Origin: Methylovulum sp.
GTDB taxonomy: Bacteria > Pseudomonadota > Gammaproteobacteria > Methylococcales > Methylomonadaceae
DNA length: 64,000 bases
Assembly (NCBI GenBank): GCA_028712695.1
Contig: JAQTQZ010000003.1
Location: forward strand, 102,800 to 166,799
Reading direction: 5' to 3'
Of this stretch, positions 39,632-47,640 are shown piece by piece. A program made the translations under genes and the position numbers. The notes beneath the pieces were generated by a model. That model was not told the DNA's origin and did not search any database. It worked only from the letters and a program-made list of their open reading frames with translations. Every line of letters starts with the position of its first letter. Position 1 is the first letter of the stretch.

Positions 39632-39708
39632 TGTAGGGTACGCATCGCGTACCTTTTTTAAAATTATGATAAAAATCAATATAAAAGGTACGCGATGCGT
39701 ACCCTACA
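39632..39708. repeat. REP-like doublet (inverted pair)
   Basis: Two 26-base arms, 39632-39657 and 39683-39708, are exact complements with a 25-base AT-rich spacer. Each arm has a GTAG head followed by a near-palindrome GGTACGCATCGCGTACC, the layout of REP elements mobilised by RAYT transposases. It lies just after priA and could also stop transcription. Confidence 0.75.
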
Positions 39709-39903
39709 GTAATCTGCAAAAGCTGAAAATATGACCGTTCAGAGTATAAAACAGCGGCTTTTTGCCTACGCCATGAACAGATAGCTTGGCGTGTAGCCAG
39801 CCGGTAAGTTAATATTTTCGTGCATAATGCGCTTTGCGTGGGTTCTGCACGGCATTAAAGAGAGTGGGATAAAAAGAATATTTATTACAATAGGTTATGA
39901 CTT

Positions 39904-39987
39904 ATGGCTATTAAAACAAAAAAACCAGCAAAACCCGTATGTTGCAAACCCCATCACCTTGCTAGGGCTGTCGGGGCTAAGCTATGA
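39904..39987 (+). CDS. Possible 27-residue leader peptide
   Basis: A short frame, ATG 39904 to TGA 39987, encoding a Lys-rich peptide with PVCCKPHHL. Its stop overlaps ATG 39984 of the next gene as ATGA, and the downstream gene lacks a good ribosome site, so translational coupling is possible. Nothing else supports it. Confidence 0.3.
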   Translation: MAIKTKKPAKPVCCKPHHLARAVGAKL

Positions 39988-40556
39988 CCATGACCGCCGC
40001 TGAACTTGACACGCTGCATGGCCATATTGATTCGGCGACGCAGTTTTTGGAATTCGGTGCCGGTGCCAGCACCTTGTATGCGGCCAGTGTGCCGTCGATC
40101 AAAAAGATAGATTCGGTCGAATCATCCGCCGAGTTTGTCAATGCAAGGTTAAAACCCAATCCGGTGATTTCAGATGCCTTGTCAGCCGGGCGCTTGTTGT
40201 TCCATATGGTTGATATAGGCAAAACTTTCCGCTGGGGCTATCCGGCCAGTTTTTGTAAAAAACATCTCTGGCCGAATTACTCGTTCGGCATCTTTTCCAA
40301 ACAAAGCGAACATGATGTGGTGCTGATTGATGGCCGTTTTCGGGTCGCCTGCACGCTCAATTGCATTTTGAACACACCAGCGAATTGCACGATCCTCATC
40401 CACGATTTTTGGAACCGACCCCACTATCACAGCGTCCTGCCATTTTTGGAAACGCAGGCAGAAGTTGATACCTTGGGCGTATTCACCAAAAAATCAGCAA
40501 TTGACCAACGCCAGGTCAAGTCGTTGATTGAGAAATATAAATACCTACCGCGTTAA
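39984..40556 (+). CDS. Methyltransferase-like hypothetical protein
   Basis: A 190-residue protein with a Rossmann-type start ATQFLEFGAGASTLYAAS resembling SAM motif I (E-F-G-x-G-x-S-T), and HDVVLIDGRFRVACTLN matching an acidic motif IV strand. This is the family of small SAM-dependent enzymes found near glycan genes. An in-frame stop at 39978 fixes the start at ATG 39984 or 39990. It is convergent with purD across a strong terminator. Confidence 0.65.
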   Translation: MTMTAAELDTLHGHIDSATQFLEFGAGASTLYAASVPSIKKIDSVESSAEFVNARLKPNPVISDALSAGRLLFHMVDIGKTFRWGYPASFCKKHLWPNYSFGIFSKQSEHDVVLIDGRFRVACTLNCILNTPANCTILIHDFWNRPHYHSVLPFLETQAEVDTLGVFTKKSAIDQRQVKSLIEKYKYLPR

Positions 40557-40580
40557 GATTATTTTCAATAACGTTGCGGG

Positions 40581-40618
40581 AGGCCTTTCAGGTTTTAGAA
40601 AACCTGAAAGGCCTTTTG
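40581..40618. terminator. Bidirectional terminator
   Basis: A perfect 15-pair stem (AGGCCTTTCAGGTTT with its complement, 40581-40595 and 40600-40614) and a four-base TAGA loop, followed by TTTTGTTT. It lies between the convergent methyltransferase-like gene and purD. Confidence 0.9.
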
Positions 40619-40624
40619 TTTGGC

Positions 40625-41899
40625 TTAGCTAATCGCCTTAAAGCCAATGTCAGTGCGGTAATAAATGCCATTCCAGTCAATCTTTTTAGCCAGTTGGTAC
40701 GCCTTGTGCTGTGCTTCCTTAATGTCCACGCCTAGCGCACAAGCGCACAACACCCGCCCGCCCGCCGTGACAATATCATCACCGACTTGCGCCGTACCGG
40801 CATGGAAGATTTTGCAATCGTCCGCTGTATCGGCTGCCAAACCGGAAATGACCGCCCCTTTTTGATAAGCATCAGGATAACCACCTGCCGCCAATACGAC
40901 ACCTAGCGCGGCGCGCTCATCCCAATCGCTGTCGGTTTTGTCCAATTCCCCCGCCAAAGCCGCCTCGCACAAGGCCACCAGATCGCTTTTTAAGCGCATC
41001 ATAATCGGCTGCGTTTCAGGGTCACCAAACCGGCAATTGTATTCCAGCACCTTAATTGTGCCGTCAGGGGCAATCATCAAACCCGCGTACAAAAAGCCCG
41101 TGTAAGGCAGGCCATCTGCCGCCATGCCGTTGAGCGTGGGCATGATGACATCGCGCATCACCCGTTCATGTATTTCCGGTGTGACCACCGGCGCGGGCGA
41201 ATAAGCGCCCATGCCGCCGGTGTTGGGGCCTTTATCGCCATTGTCACGCGCTTTGTGGTCTTGCGAGGTTGCCATTGCCAAGGCATGTTTGCCGTCGGCG
41301 ATAACTATAAAACTAGCTTCTTCGCCGACTAAAAATTCCTCGACCACGACACGATGCCCCGCTTCGCCAAAGGCATTACCCGCGAGCATGTCTTCTACCG
41401 CGTCAATGGCTTCTTGTTCGGTTTGCGCGACAATCACGCCTTTGCCCGCCGCCAAACCGTCGGCCTTCACCACGATAGGCGCGCCTTGTTGTTTGATATA
41501 AGCAATGGCTAAGTCTTTGTCGGTGAAGCTTTGGTAAGCGGCGGTAGGGATACCGTGGCGGCTTAAGAAGTTTTTACAAAACGACTTCGAGCCTTCCAAT
41601 TGCGCCGCCTGTGCAGTTGGGCCAAAGCACTTCAAACCAGCGGCTTGGAATTGGTCAACAATACCCAACACCAACGGCACTTCCGGGCCGACGATGGTCA
41701 AGGCGATGCCGTTGGCTTGGGCAAACGCCAGCAACGCCGGAATGTTATCAACCGCAATGGCGACGTTTTCAATGCCAGGTTCTGAGGCCGTACCGGGATT
41801 GCCGGGCGCGACAAAGACTTTTGTTACATGAGGTGATTGGCTGGCTTTCCAAGCAAGGGCATGTTCGCGCCCGCCGCTGCCGACGATTAGGATGTTCAT
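40625..41899 (-). CDS. purD: Phosphoribosylamine-glycine ligase
   Basis: An ATP-grasp enzyme of purine synthesis, 424 residues, joining glycine to phosphoribosylamine. The start NILIVGSGGREHALAWKASQ and GDPETQPIMMRLKSDL are diagnostic. It normally forms an operon directly with purH; here about 2.5 kb of other genes lie between them, all on the same strand. Confidence 0.97.
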   Translation of the reverse strand: MNILIVGSGGREHALAWKASQSPHVTKVFVAPGNPGTASEPGIENVAIAVDNIPALLAFAQANGIALTIVGPEVPLVLGIVDQFQAAGLKCFGPTAQAAQLEGSKSFCKNFLSRHGIPTAAYQSFTDKDLAIAYIKQQGAPIVVKADGLAAGKGVIVAQTEQEAIDAVEDMLAGNAFGEAGHRVVVEEFLVGEEASFIVIADGKHALAMATSQDHKARDNGDKGPNTGGMGAYSPAPVVTPEIHERVMRDVIMPTLNGMAADGLPYTGFLYAGLMIAPDGTIKVLEYNCRFGDPETQPIMMRLKSDLVALCEAALAGELDKTDSDWDERAALGVVLAAGGYPDAYQKGAVISGLAADTADDCKIFHAGTAQVGDDIVTAGGRVLCACALGVDIKEAQHKAYQLAKKIDWNGIYYRTDIGFKAIS

Positions 41900-41942
41900 G
41901 GGTTAGGTTCTCGAGGTTTTATGGGATACATTTGTATTTTAT

Positions 41943-41968
41943 GGAGTAAAAAACATGTTTTTTACTCC
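41943..41968. repeat. 26-bp perfect palindrome
   Basis: GGAGTAAAAAACA followed at once by its complement, 44 bases upstream of the purD start and 20 after the AbrB gene end. It could be a terminator for the AbrB transcript (A- and T-runs inside) or an operator. Confidence 0.6.
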
Positions 41969-41987
41969 GTTAATAATGGGTTATCAA

Positions 41988-42191
41988 TCAATAACGGTCA
42001 CGGATGTTATCAGTATTCGCGCCTTTTAAAATGCCGCGTAAGGATTTGGGTATGGTTTGTTGCGGCACTAACGCGATGAAATCTTCTTTCAAGACCACAT
42101 CGAAGGTTTGTCCGGCATGTAAATGCAGGGAATCGACAATTTCTTTAGGTATTTCGACTTGGTTTTGGCTTGAAAGCGTAGCTTGTAACAT
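41988..42191 (-). CDS. AbrB/MazE-type antitoxin, apparently without toxin
   Basis: A 67-residue protein with a SpoVT-AbrB swapped-hairpin domain (LQATLSSQNQVEIPKEIVDS, then LHLHAGQTFDVVLK). It starts at ATG 42191 behind AGGAG. VapB-like antitoxins of this type are normally followed by a PIN-domain toxin; downstream here only a palindrome and purD occur. The C-terminus ends IRDRY and looks a few residues shorter than usual. It may be an orphan antitoxin or a regulator. Confidence 0.75.
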   Translation of the reverse strand: MLQATLSSQNQVEIPKEIVDSLHLHAGQTFDVVLKEDFIALVPQQTIPKSLRGILKGANTDNIRDRY

Positions 42192-42292
42192 GCTTTTAAC
42201 TCCTGGAAGGTGGCTTTTACTTCTCGTAAGGAGATCGCTGGTTACCAAGCTCCTACTTACCCTCTAGGGCATAAATGGTAACCCAAGTCTCA

Positions 42293-42362
42293 GAAGCTCT
42301 AGCTTCGAAAACTCTGGAAGCTAGAGCTTCCTATCCTGTATTCCCAAGCTGGAGCTTGGGAA
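42293..42362. repeat. Two adjacent inverted repeats
   Basis: The first pair is GAAGCTCTAGCTTC (42293-42306) with its complement (42317-42330). The second is TTCCCAAGCT-GG-AGCTTGGGAA at 42341-42362, which lies inside the 3' end of the DUF1902 gene. Both look like dispersed chromosomal palindromes and form the tail of that gene. Confidence 0.7.
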
Positions 42363-42621
42363 CGGGCGTCGAAAACGATACCTGCGCTCCGGCTTTGGCT
42401 TGTGACTTGGGCAGATTCAGCGTAAGCAATTCCGGCACTAAATCCCGCACTTCTTTTTCCAACTCGTCCAAAGTTTCCGCTTCCACCACCAAGCCTTTCA
42501 AATCGGGGCTGGTGGCGACGTAAACATTAGCCTCGTCGTCATGGATGATCTCAACTTTGATTAACAGCGACAATCCCAAATCTACAAAGAATGCCGCACA
42601 AGGCCAGCTTAAACGGTACAT
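42331..42621 (-). CDS. DUF1902 (HicB-like) protein
   Basis: A 96-residue protein. The core VEIIHDDEANVYVATSPDLK and GLVVEAETLDELEKEVRDLV is the DUF1902 pattern, a HicB-like partial RNase H fold found in antitoxins. It starts at ATG 42621 behind AGGAG. No HicA toxin is next to it. Its last dozen residues are encoded by an inverted repeat, suggesting that repeat insertion altered the C-terminus. Confidence 0.75.
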   Translation of the reverse strand: MYRLSWPCAAFFVDLGLSLLIKVEIIHDDEANVYVATSPDLKGLVVEAETLDELEKEVRDLVPELLTLNLPKSQAKAGAQVSFSTPVPKLQLGNTG

Positions 42622-42665
42622 GCTGTTCTCCTGAATGATGAATTTTGAGCATAAATATCAATTTT

Positions 42666-42742
42666 GTAGGATGGGCTGACGTAAGGAAGCCCATCATTTA
42701 CCGCACATTTTGATGGGCTTCCCTTCGTTCAGCCCATCCTAC
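42666..42742. repeat. REP-like doublet, second family
   Basis: A GTAG-headed 30-base element (42666-42695) and a nearly identical copy in inverted orientation (42712-42742), both containing GATGGGCT/AGCCCATC. The sequence differs from the doublet at 39632 but shows the same GTAG-plus-palindrome plan. It ends eight bases before the end of the DUF4365 gene. Confidence 0.75.
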
Positions 42743-42749
42743 GAGCTGG

Positions 42750-44309
42750 CTACCAAGTTTTGATTACCTGAATATCCTTTCCTTCATAGTGTTCCAAAAT
42801 AAAATTATCAAATACAGCATCGAATTCTTCTTTATTGGAAATAAGATTTTCTTTTGTTATTACGATTTTTTTAGTGTCATTTTCGTATGGTAAGAATCTA
42901 TATTTATCTTCATCTTCATCTAAATACTCTAAACGCCCAACCGAACCTAAAATAACTCCAACAACATAACGTCCTAAGTCGGTATGACGGAAGCTAATAC
43001 AAGCTATCGTCTTTGATAAATCAATATCTAATTGTTTAAGATCGACAAACATTTCTGGCTGTAAGTTAGATTTTAGGAATTTACTTAAGGCATTAATTTG
43101 ATCTTTATTTTGGAAAAGTTTTCTCAAGCTAATTGATAATTCTTGTTCTAATTCAAAATATTCTGCAAGGAAGCTTGCATTTTGCACTAATTCAATTTCT
43201 TCAGGTGTGGTTGTGCCAGATAACGTATCCGTCTTAATTTCGATTACCTCTGTCGGTAAATCGCTAAAATTTTCAAGCTCAACAAATAGTGTATTTTTTT
43301 CATCAATATGACGAAATATGACTATCACACTTCTTAGTTTTGCAATATTCATCTCTACGTCAAAGAACGTTAAAGTTGATTTTGAATGATCAAATACTTT
43401 AAGGTCGAAAAAATCACCTTTGAATCTATACGCAAAGGCATCTTCTGGTAATAAAAAACTTGGTGCTAAGTACATTTCACCATCGAAAGATAATCCTGCT
43501 GAAAATTTGTCGGTTTTAAATCTTACTTTACCTCTATGTTTTGGTTGCTTATCAAAAGATAAAAGAGCATTTTCTTCATTAGTATATGGATTTCCTTTTA
43601 TTCCAAATCTAGTAGAAGAAAATTGAACATCGCTTGCTTCGATTTCTTTAGGAATACCTAGAGCCGCATCAATCAAATTATTTAAATTTTCTTTATTTAA
43701 TTTGAAAGACATTTCAACATTTCCATTAACAAAACCAACTGACTTTAAAAAATTTTGCTTATTAGCAACATAGGTATCCATATTGATAACATGTGTTTCT
43801 ATAGCCTGTTTTAAAGCAATACCATCTATGCTTTTTAGTTTATGGCTTTCATCATAATTGATAGTCAATTTACATTTGTTTAATTTTTTTGGCTTATCGC
43901 TATTCTCATTTGTACGTATACGTTTCAAAATTTCTTCAATAAGTTTCTCATCTATGTGCACTAAAAATGCCGCTTGTGGTTCTAGTTTGCCTTGAAACTC
44001 AATAAATATAAAAAATGTAGGCATCGATGCTTTTGCCAAAAGATGTAAATTTGACAACAGAATTGATCTTATGGATGCTTTTGTTCTATTAGTCGTGTCT
44101 GTTGATTTAACTTGTACCTGACATTTTATAGGGGATGGTTGCATATCTGCGGAACAGCCACCAACCTGTAAAAATGGAAATTCAACAATATAATCCCATC
44201 CTCTATCATCTTCGCGTGAAGACGGGTTAGCCGTAAGTCCAGCTTGAGAACACCAAGCAGCAAAAAAACTTTCGCCAGTACTACCTAAGTTTTTTTGAAT
44301 TTTTTGCAT
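42750..44309 (-). CDS. DUF4365-type PD-(D/E)XK nuclease-like protein
   Basis: A 519-residue protein, markedly more AT-rich than its neighbours. The N-terminal 150 residues resemble DUF4365: GSTGESFFAAWCSQAG (E13), RGWDYIVEF (D39) and CQVQVKSTDTT (Q66, K68), the E...D...QxK arrangement of a PD-(D/E)XK nuclease. The remaining 370 residues are not recognised. Similar domains occur in anti-phage systems, so a defence role is plausible. There is no partner gene of evident defence type, no signal peptide and no good ribosome site. It lies between purH and purD. Confidence 0.65.
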   Translation of the reverse strand: MQKIQKNLGSTGESFFAAWCSQAGLTANPSSREDDRGWDYIVEFPFLQVGGCSADMQPSPIKCQVQVKSTDTTNRTKASIRSILLSNLHLLAKASMPTFFIFIEFQGKLEPQAAFLVHIDEKLIEEILKRIRTNENSDKPKKLNKCKLTINYDESHKLKSIDGIALKQAIETHVINMDTYVANKQNFLKSVGFVNGNVEMSFKLNKENLNNLIDAALGIPKEIEASDVQFSSTRFGIKGNPYTNEENALLSFDKQPKHRGKVRFKTDKFSAGLSFDGEMYLAPSFLLPEDAFAYRFKGDFFDLKVFDHSKSTLTFFDVEMNIAKLRSVIVIFRHIDEKNTLFVELENFSDLPTEVIEIKTDTLSGTTTPEEIELVQNASFLAEYFELEQELSISLRKLFQNKDQINALSKFLKSNLQPEMFVDLKQLDIDLSKTIACISFRHTDLGRYVVGVILGSVGRLEYLDEDEDKYRFLPYENDTKKIVITKENLISNKEEFDAVFDNFILEHYEGKDIQVIKTW

Positions 44310-44373
44310 AGTTTTTCAATTAAGTTTTTCGCTGCTGAGTGATTTCATATGGTTTGTCGTAACTAATTAAAAA

Positions 44374-45933
44374 TCAATGCCTAAAATGCCGCATCCCAGT
44401 AAACACCATCGCTATGCCATGTTCATCCGCCGCTGCAATCACTTCGGCATCGCGCATTGATCCACCTGGATGGATGATCGCCGTCACGCCCGCAGCAGCA
44501 GCGGCATCGATGCCGTCGCGGAACGGGAAGAAGGCATCGGAGGCCATTGCCGAGCCTTGCACCACCAAGCCTTCATCAGCGGCTTTAATGCCAGCGATTT
44601 TCGCCGAATACACGCGGCTCATTTGGCCTGCGCCGACACCGATGGTTTGCCCGTTTTTGCAATAGACAATGGCGTTGGATTTGACGAATTTACCGACTTT
44701 CCACGCGAACAGCATATCCGCCAGTTCTTGTTCGGTTGGGGCGCGTTGGCTGACGATTTTCAGGTCGGCGGCGGTGATTTTGCCTTGGTCCTTGTCTTGC
44801 ACCAGCAAGCCGCCAGCGACGCGTTTGAAATCTAAAGACGCGGCTTCGTGTTCTGCCCACACGCCGCATTCCAAAACGCGGATATTTTGCTTGGCGGCGA
44901 GTACGGCTTTGGCGGCTTCACTGACCACGGGCGCGATGATAACTTCGACAAATTGCTTTCCGATGATCTCTGCGGCGGTGGTTTCGTCGAGTTCGCGGTT
45001 GAAGGCGATGATGCCGCCGAAGGCTGAAGTCGGGTCGGTTTGGTAGGCTAAGTTGTACGCGCCTAAGTTGTCGTCGGCTTCTGCCACGCCGCAAGGGTTG
45101 GCGTGTTTGACGATGACGCAGGTCGGCAAGTCGGTGAAAGCTTTCACGCATTCTAAAGCGGCATCGGCATCGGCGATATTGTTGTACGATAGTTCCTTGC
45201 CTTGTAGCTGCTTGGCGGCGGCGATAGTGCCGGATGCGGGGGCTTTTTCGCGGTAGAAGGCGGCGTTTTGGTGCGGGTTTTCGCCGTAGCGCAGGGCTTG
45301 GTGGTGTTCAAACTGCAAGTTCAGGGTTTCAGGGAATTGCACACCGTTGAGGGCGCTTAAGTAGGCGGCGATTTGCGTGTCATAGCTAGCGGTATGCGCG
45401 AAGCATTTCACCGCCAGGTTAAAACGGCTTTGCCCGCACAGTTGGTTGTCGCTGCCTTGCAATTCGGCAAGGATAAAGCCGTAATCGTCAGGATTGACCA
45501 CCACCGCGACATCGGCGTGGTTTTTTGCCGCCGCCCGCAACATGGTCGGGCCGCCGATGTCGATGTTTTCTATTGCCGTTTCAAAATCACAATCCGGCTT
45601 GGCGATAGTTGCGGCAAACGGGTACAGGTTAACGACCACCAGATCAATCGGCAAAATGCCGTTTTCTGCCATGATTGCATCGTCAATCCCGCGACGGCCT
45701 AAGATGCCGCCATGCACTTTGGGGTGCAGGGTTTTGACGCGCCCGTCCATCATTTCGGGAAAGCCCGTGTAATCAGCGACTTCGGTGGCGGGGATGTTGT
45801 TGTCCGCCAAAGTTTTAAACGTGCCGCCCGTGGACAGGATTGCTATGCCCAGCTGGTTCAGTTCGCGGCAAAAATCGACGATGCCGGATTTATCTGAAAC
45901 GCTGACGAGTGCTCGGATGATTTTCTTGTTCAT
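44374..45933 (-). CDS. purH: Bifunctional AICAR transformylase / IMP cyclohydrolase
   Basis: The last two steps of IMP synthesis, 519 residues from ATG 45933 ([17 protein letters not shown]); the longer frame upstream is not conserved. The cyclohydrolase domain has STGGTFKTL and [15 protein letters not shown]; the transformylase domain has KHANPCGVA and [17 protein letters not shown] precedes the start. The purD gene follows only after the inserted genes. Confidence 0.97.
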   Translation of the reverse strand: MNKKIIRALVSVSDKSGIVDFCRELNQLGIAILSTGGTFKTLADNNIPATEVADYTGFPEMMDGRVKTLHPKVHGGILGRRGIDDAIMAENGILPIDLVVVNLYPFAATIAKPDCDFETAIENIDIGGPTMLRAAAKNHADVAVVVNPDDYGFILAELQGSDNQLCGQSRFNLAVKCFAHTASYDTQIAAYLSALNGVQFPETLNLQFEHHQALRYGENPHQNAAFYREKAPASGTIAAAKQLQGKELSYNNIADADAALECVKAFTDLPTCVIVKHANPCGVAEADDNLGAYNLAYQTDPTSAFGGIIAFNRELDETTAAEIIGKQFVEVIIAPVVSEAAKAVLAAKQNIRVLECGVWAEHEAASLDFKRVAGGLLVQDKDQGKITAADLKIVSQRAPTEQELADMLFAWKVGKFVKSNAIVYCKNGQTIGVGAGQMSRVYSAKIAGIKAADEGLVVQGSAMASDAFFPFRDGIDAAAAAGVTAIIHPGGSMRDAEVIAAADEHGIAMVFTGMRHFRH

Positions 45934-46316
45934 GTAAGCCTTTAAAAAGAAGTTTTCGGTGCGGCTAGGCAACCCGCCTAGCCATCTGCTCCGGCTATTA
46001 TAAACGGGGATGGCAATGCCAGCCGACTAAATATAGCAATAAATAGATGTCTTAATGCGTGGGATCTTCCCGCAGGCGGGGCATTTTAGGTACATCGATT
46101 GATGTCCCTTATTGGGATTAAAACGGTGGCAATTGACGCGTAACTTCAAGTAATGAGTAGGTAAAAGGCTAGGTATACGATGCTTTTGCTGTTACATTCC
46201 ATGGGCGGGCAACCAAATAATGGTGTTTTTATTGATTGCGCAAGGTTGATAAAGTGGCTTGATCGCTGTCCGTGAAATAAGTAACTATTTAATTAAATTA
46301 CCCAGAGGAAATTCCG
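45934..46316. other. Intergenic with divergent upstream regions
   Basis: A 383-base gap between the purH start (minus) and the smbP-like start (plus). It should hold the promoters of both. No palindrome of PurR type, riboswitch-like fold or open frame was recognised. CAGAGGAAA before 46317 is the ribosome site of the smbP-like gene. Confidence 0.4.
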
Positions 46317-46781
46317 ATGACAATAATTAAAACGAATAAAAATATTTTATCAGTTACTTTGCTGGTTGCTGTGGCATTGTCCGCAGGAACTGCAGCGGCT
46401 ACCTATATCCCTTATAAAGGCGCTACAGCGAAACCGGCTGAAGCTGCGCCTGCACCTGAAGCAAAAACTGAGGTTGCACCTGAAGCCGCTGCTAAACCAG
46501 TGATAGAAGAGCATTCGGCTCAGGCATTAGAGCATGCGACAGCAGCAGCCATTCACGGTAAAGCAGGTCATGCCAGCATTTTAGTCGAGCATGTAACAGT
46601 GGCTCTTGAACATGCACAGGCGGCGGAAAAAGTGCTGGAAGGGTCGGCTAAAGAACACATGAGCACTGCCATCGAGCACCTTAATGAAGCATTAAATCAT
46701 GGTAAGTTGGATCATGCTGATATTGCGACAGAGCATGTTGACCAAGCGATTGCGCACATCAATGCAGCAATGGGTAACTAA
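46317..46781 (+). CDS. SmbP-like small metal-binding protein
   Basis: A 154-residue secreted protein: a signal peptide (to about AATYIPYKG), an Ala/Pro/Glu linker (35-65), then a helical His-rich domain. Twelve histidines occur with regular spacing in EHAxxAxxH and EHVxxAxxH units (LEHATAAAIHGKAGHA, VEHVTVALEHAQAAEK, TEHVDQAIAHINAAMG). This matches SmbP of Nitrosomonas, a periplasmic copper-binding four-helix protein. A copper-handling role is likely; SmbP-type proteins are frequent in ammonia and methane oxidisers. Confidence 0.8.
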   Translation: MTIIKTNKNILSVTLLVAVALSAGTAAATYIPYKGATAKPAEAAPAPEAKTEVAPEAAAKPVIEEHSAQALEHATAAAIHGKAGHASILVEHVTVALEHAQAAEKVLEGSAKEHMSTAIEHLNEALNHGKLDHADIATEHVDQAIAHINAAMGN

Positions 46782-46885
46782 TGCGGGTTATCTGACGGGC
46801 CTTTTCAAGTCAGTTGGTTTTTGGGTCATTATATAGATGCCAATTTGGCCAACTAAGAAACGACATGACCTGTTCTTTTGTTTGT

Positions 46886-46916
46886 TCCCCCATCCCTGCT
46901 TAGGAAGGGGGGGATT
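46886..46916. terminator. Probable terminator between smbP-like gene and SDR gene
   Basis: CCCCCATCCC and GGAAGGGGGG form an imperfect stem with TTTT on the plus-strand side. It lies between two convergent genes. Confidence 0.5.
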
Positions 46917-46926
46917 TTGCCGATCA

Positions 46927-47640
46927 CTATTTTTTAAATTTCACTACCTTGTTTAACGGGTTCAAGTTAATTTCATCAACCACCATTTCAGCACGTGAAT
47001 TCAGCACGTAGCTGACCGCTTCGGCGACATCTTCAGGCTCCAACGCATTACTGGCATTATCGCCTGGGGCAAAGGCCAAGTTGTCAAAAAACGGGGTGTT
47101 TACCATGCCCGGATTAATCAGGCACACCCGCACATCATTTTTTCCGCATTCTTCGCGCAACGCCTGGGTAAAACCACGCAGGGCAAACTTGCTGGCACAA
47201 TACAACGCGCCTTTACGGCTACCTTTCAAAGCGGCTTCGGAACCGATATAAATCAAATCGCTACGGGGTTTGCGTTTTAATGCGGGCAGCAACGCGCGGG
47301 TTAAAAATACTTGGCTGGTAAAGTTTATCGACATCAGGCTTTCAATCTGTGGGTAAGAGAACTCTTCCAATGAGCCGAACTGGCCTTTACCGGCACAAAA
47401 AATAACCGCGTCGATAGCAGGGAAGCGCTGTTCCAGTTCGCGCAGTTGTTTCGGTAGCTTTGTTAGCGCGGTTAAATCCAGTTGCACAGGACTGAAGCGG
47501 GGATGGGGGCGGATGAATTTACCGCTATCCCGTGTTGTGCCAATAACTTGATGGCCTTGCTGCAACAGTCTTTTGGCAATGGCGCGGCCTATGCCTGAGC
47601 TGGCGCCGGTGACCAATACGGTGCGTTTTAAAGTGTGCAT
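46927..47640 (-). CDS. Short-chain dehydrogenase/reductase
   Basis: A 237-residue NAD(P)-dependent oxidoreductase. The cofactor loop VLVTGASSGIGRAIAKRL and the catalytic YCASKFALRGF (Y-x-x-x-K) are present, with a Ser in LIYIGSEAAL. The substrate is unknown. It overlaps the end of the upstream spore-photoproduct-lyase-like gene by 13 bases, so the two are an operon. Confidence 0.9.
   Translation of the reverse strand: MHTLKRTVLVTGASSGIGRAIAKRLLQQGHQVIGTTRDSGKFIRPHPRFSPVQLDLTALTKLPKQLRELEQRFPAIDAVIFCAGKGQFGSLEEFSYPQIESLMSINFTSQVFLTRALLPALKRKPRSDLIYIGSEAALKGSRKGALYCASKFALRGFTQALREECGKNDVRVCLINPGMVNTPFFDNLAFAPGDNASNALEPEDVAEAVSYVLNSRAEMVVDEINLNPLNKVVKFKK

Noticed and set aside
41988..42621. Complete toxin-antitoxin operon
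   Set aside because: The AbrB and DUF1902 proteins are both antitoxin-like, and no PIN, HicA or other toxin gene lies beside either of them.
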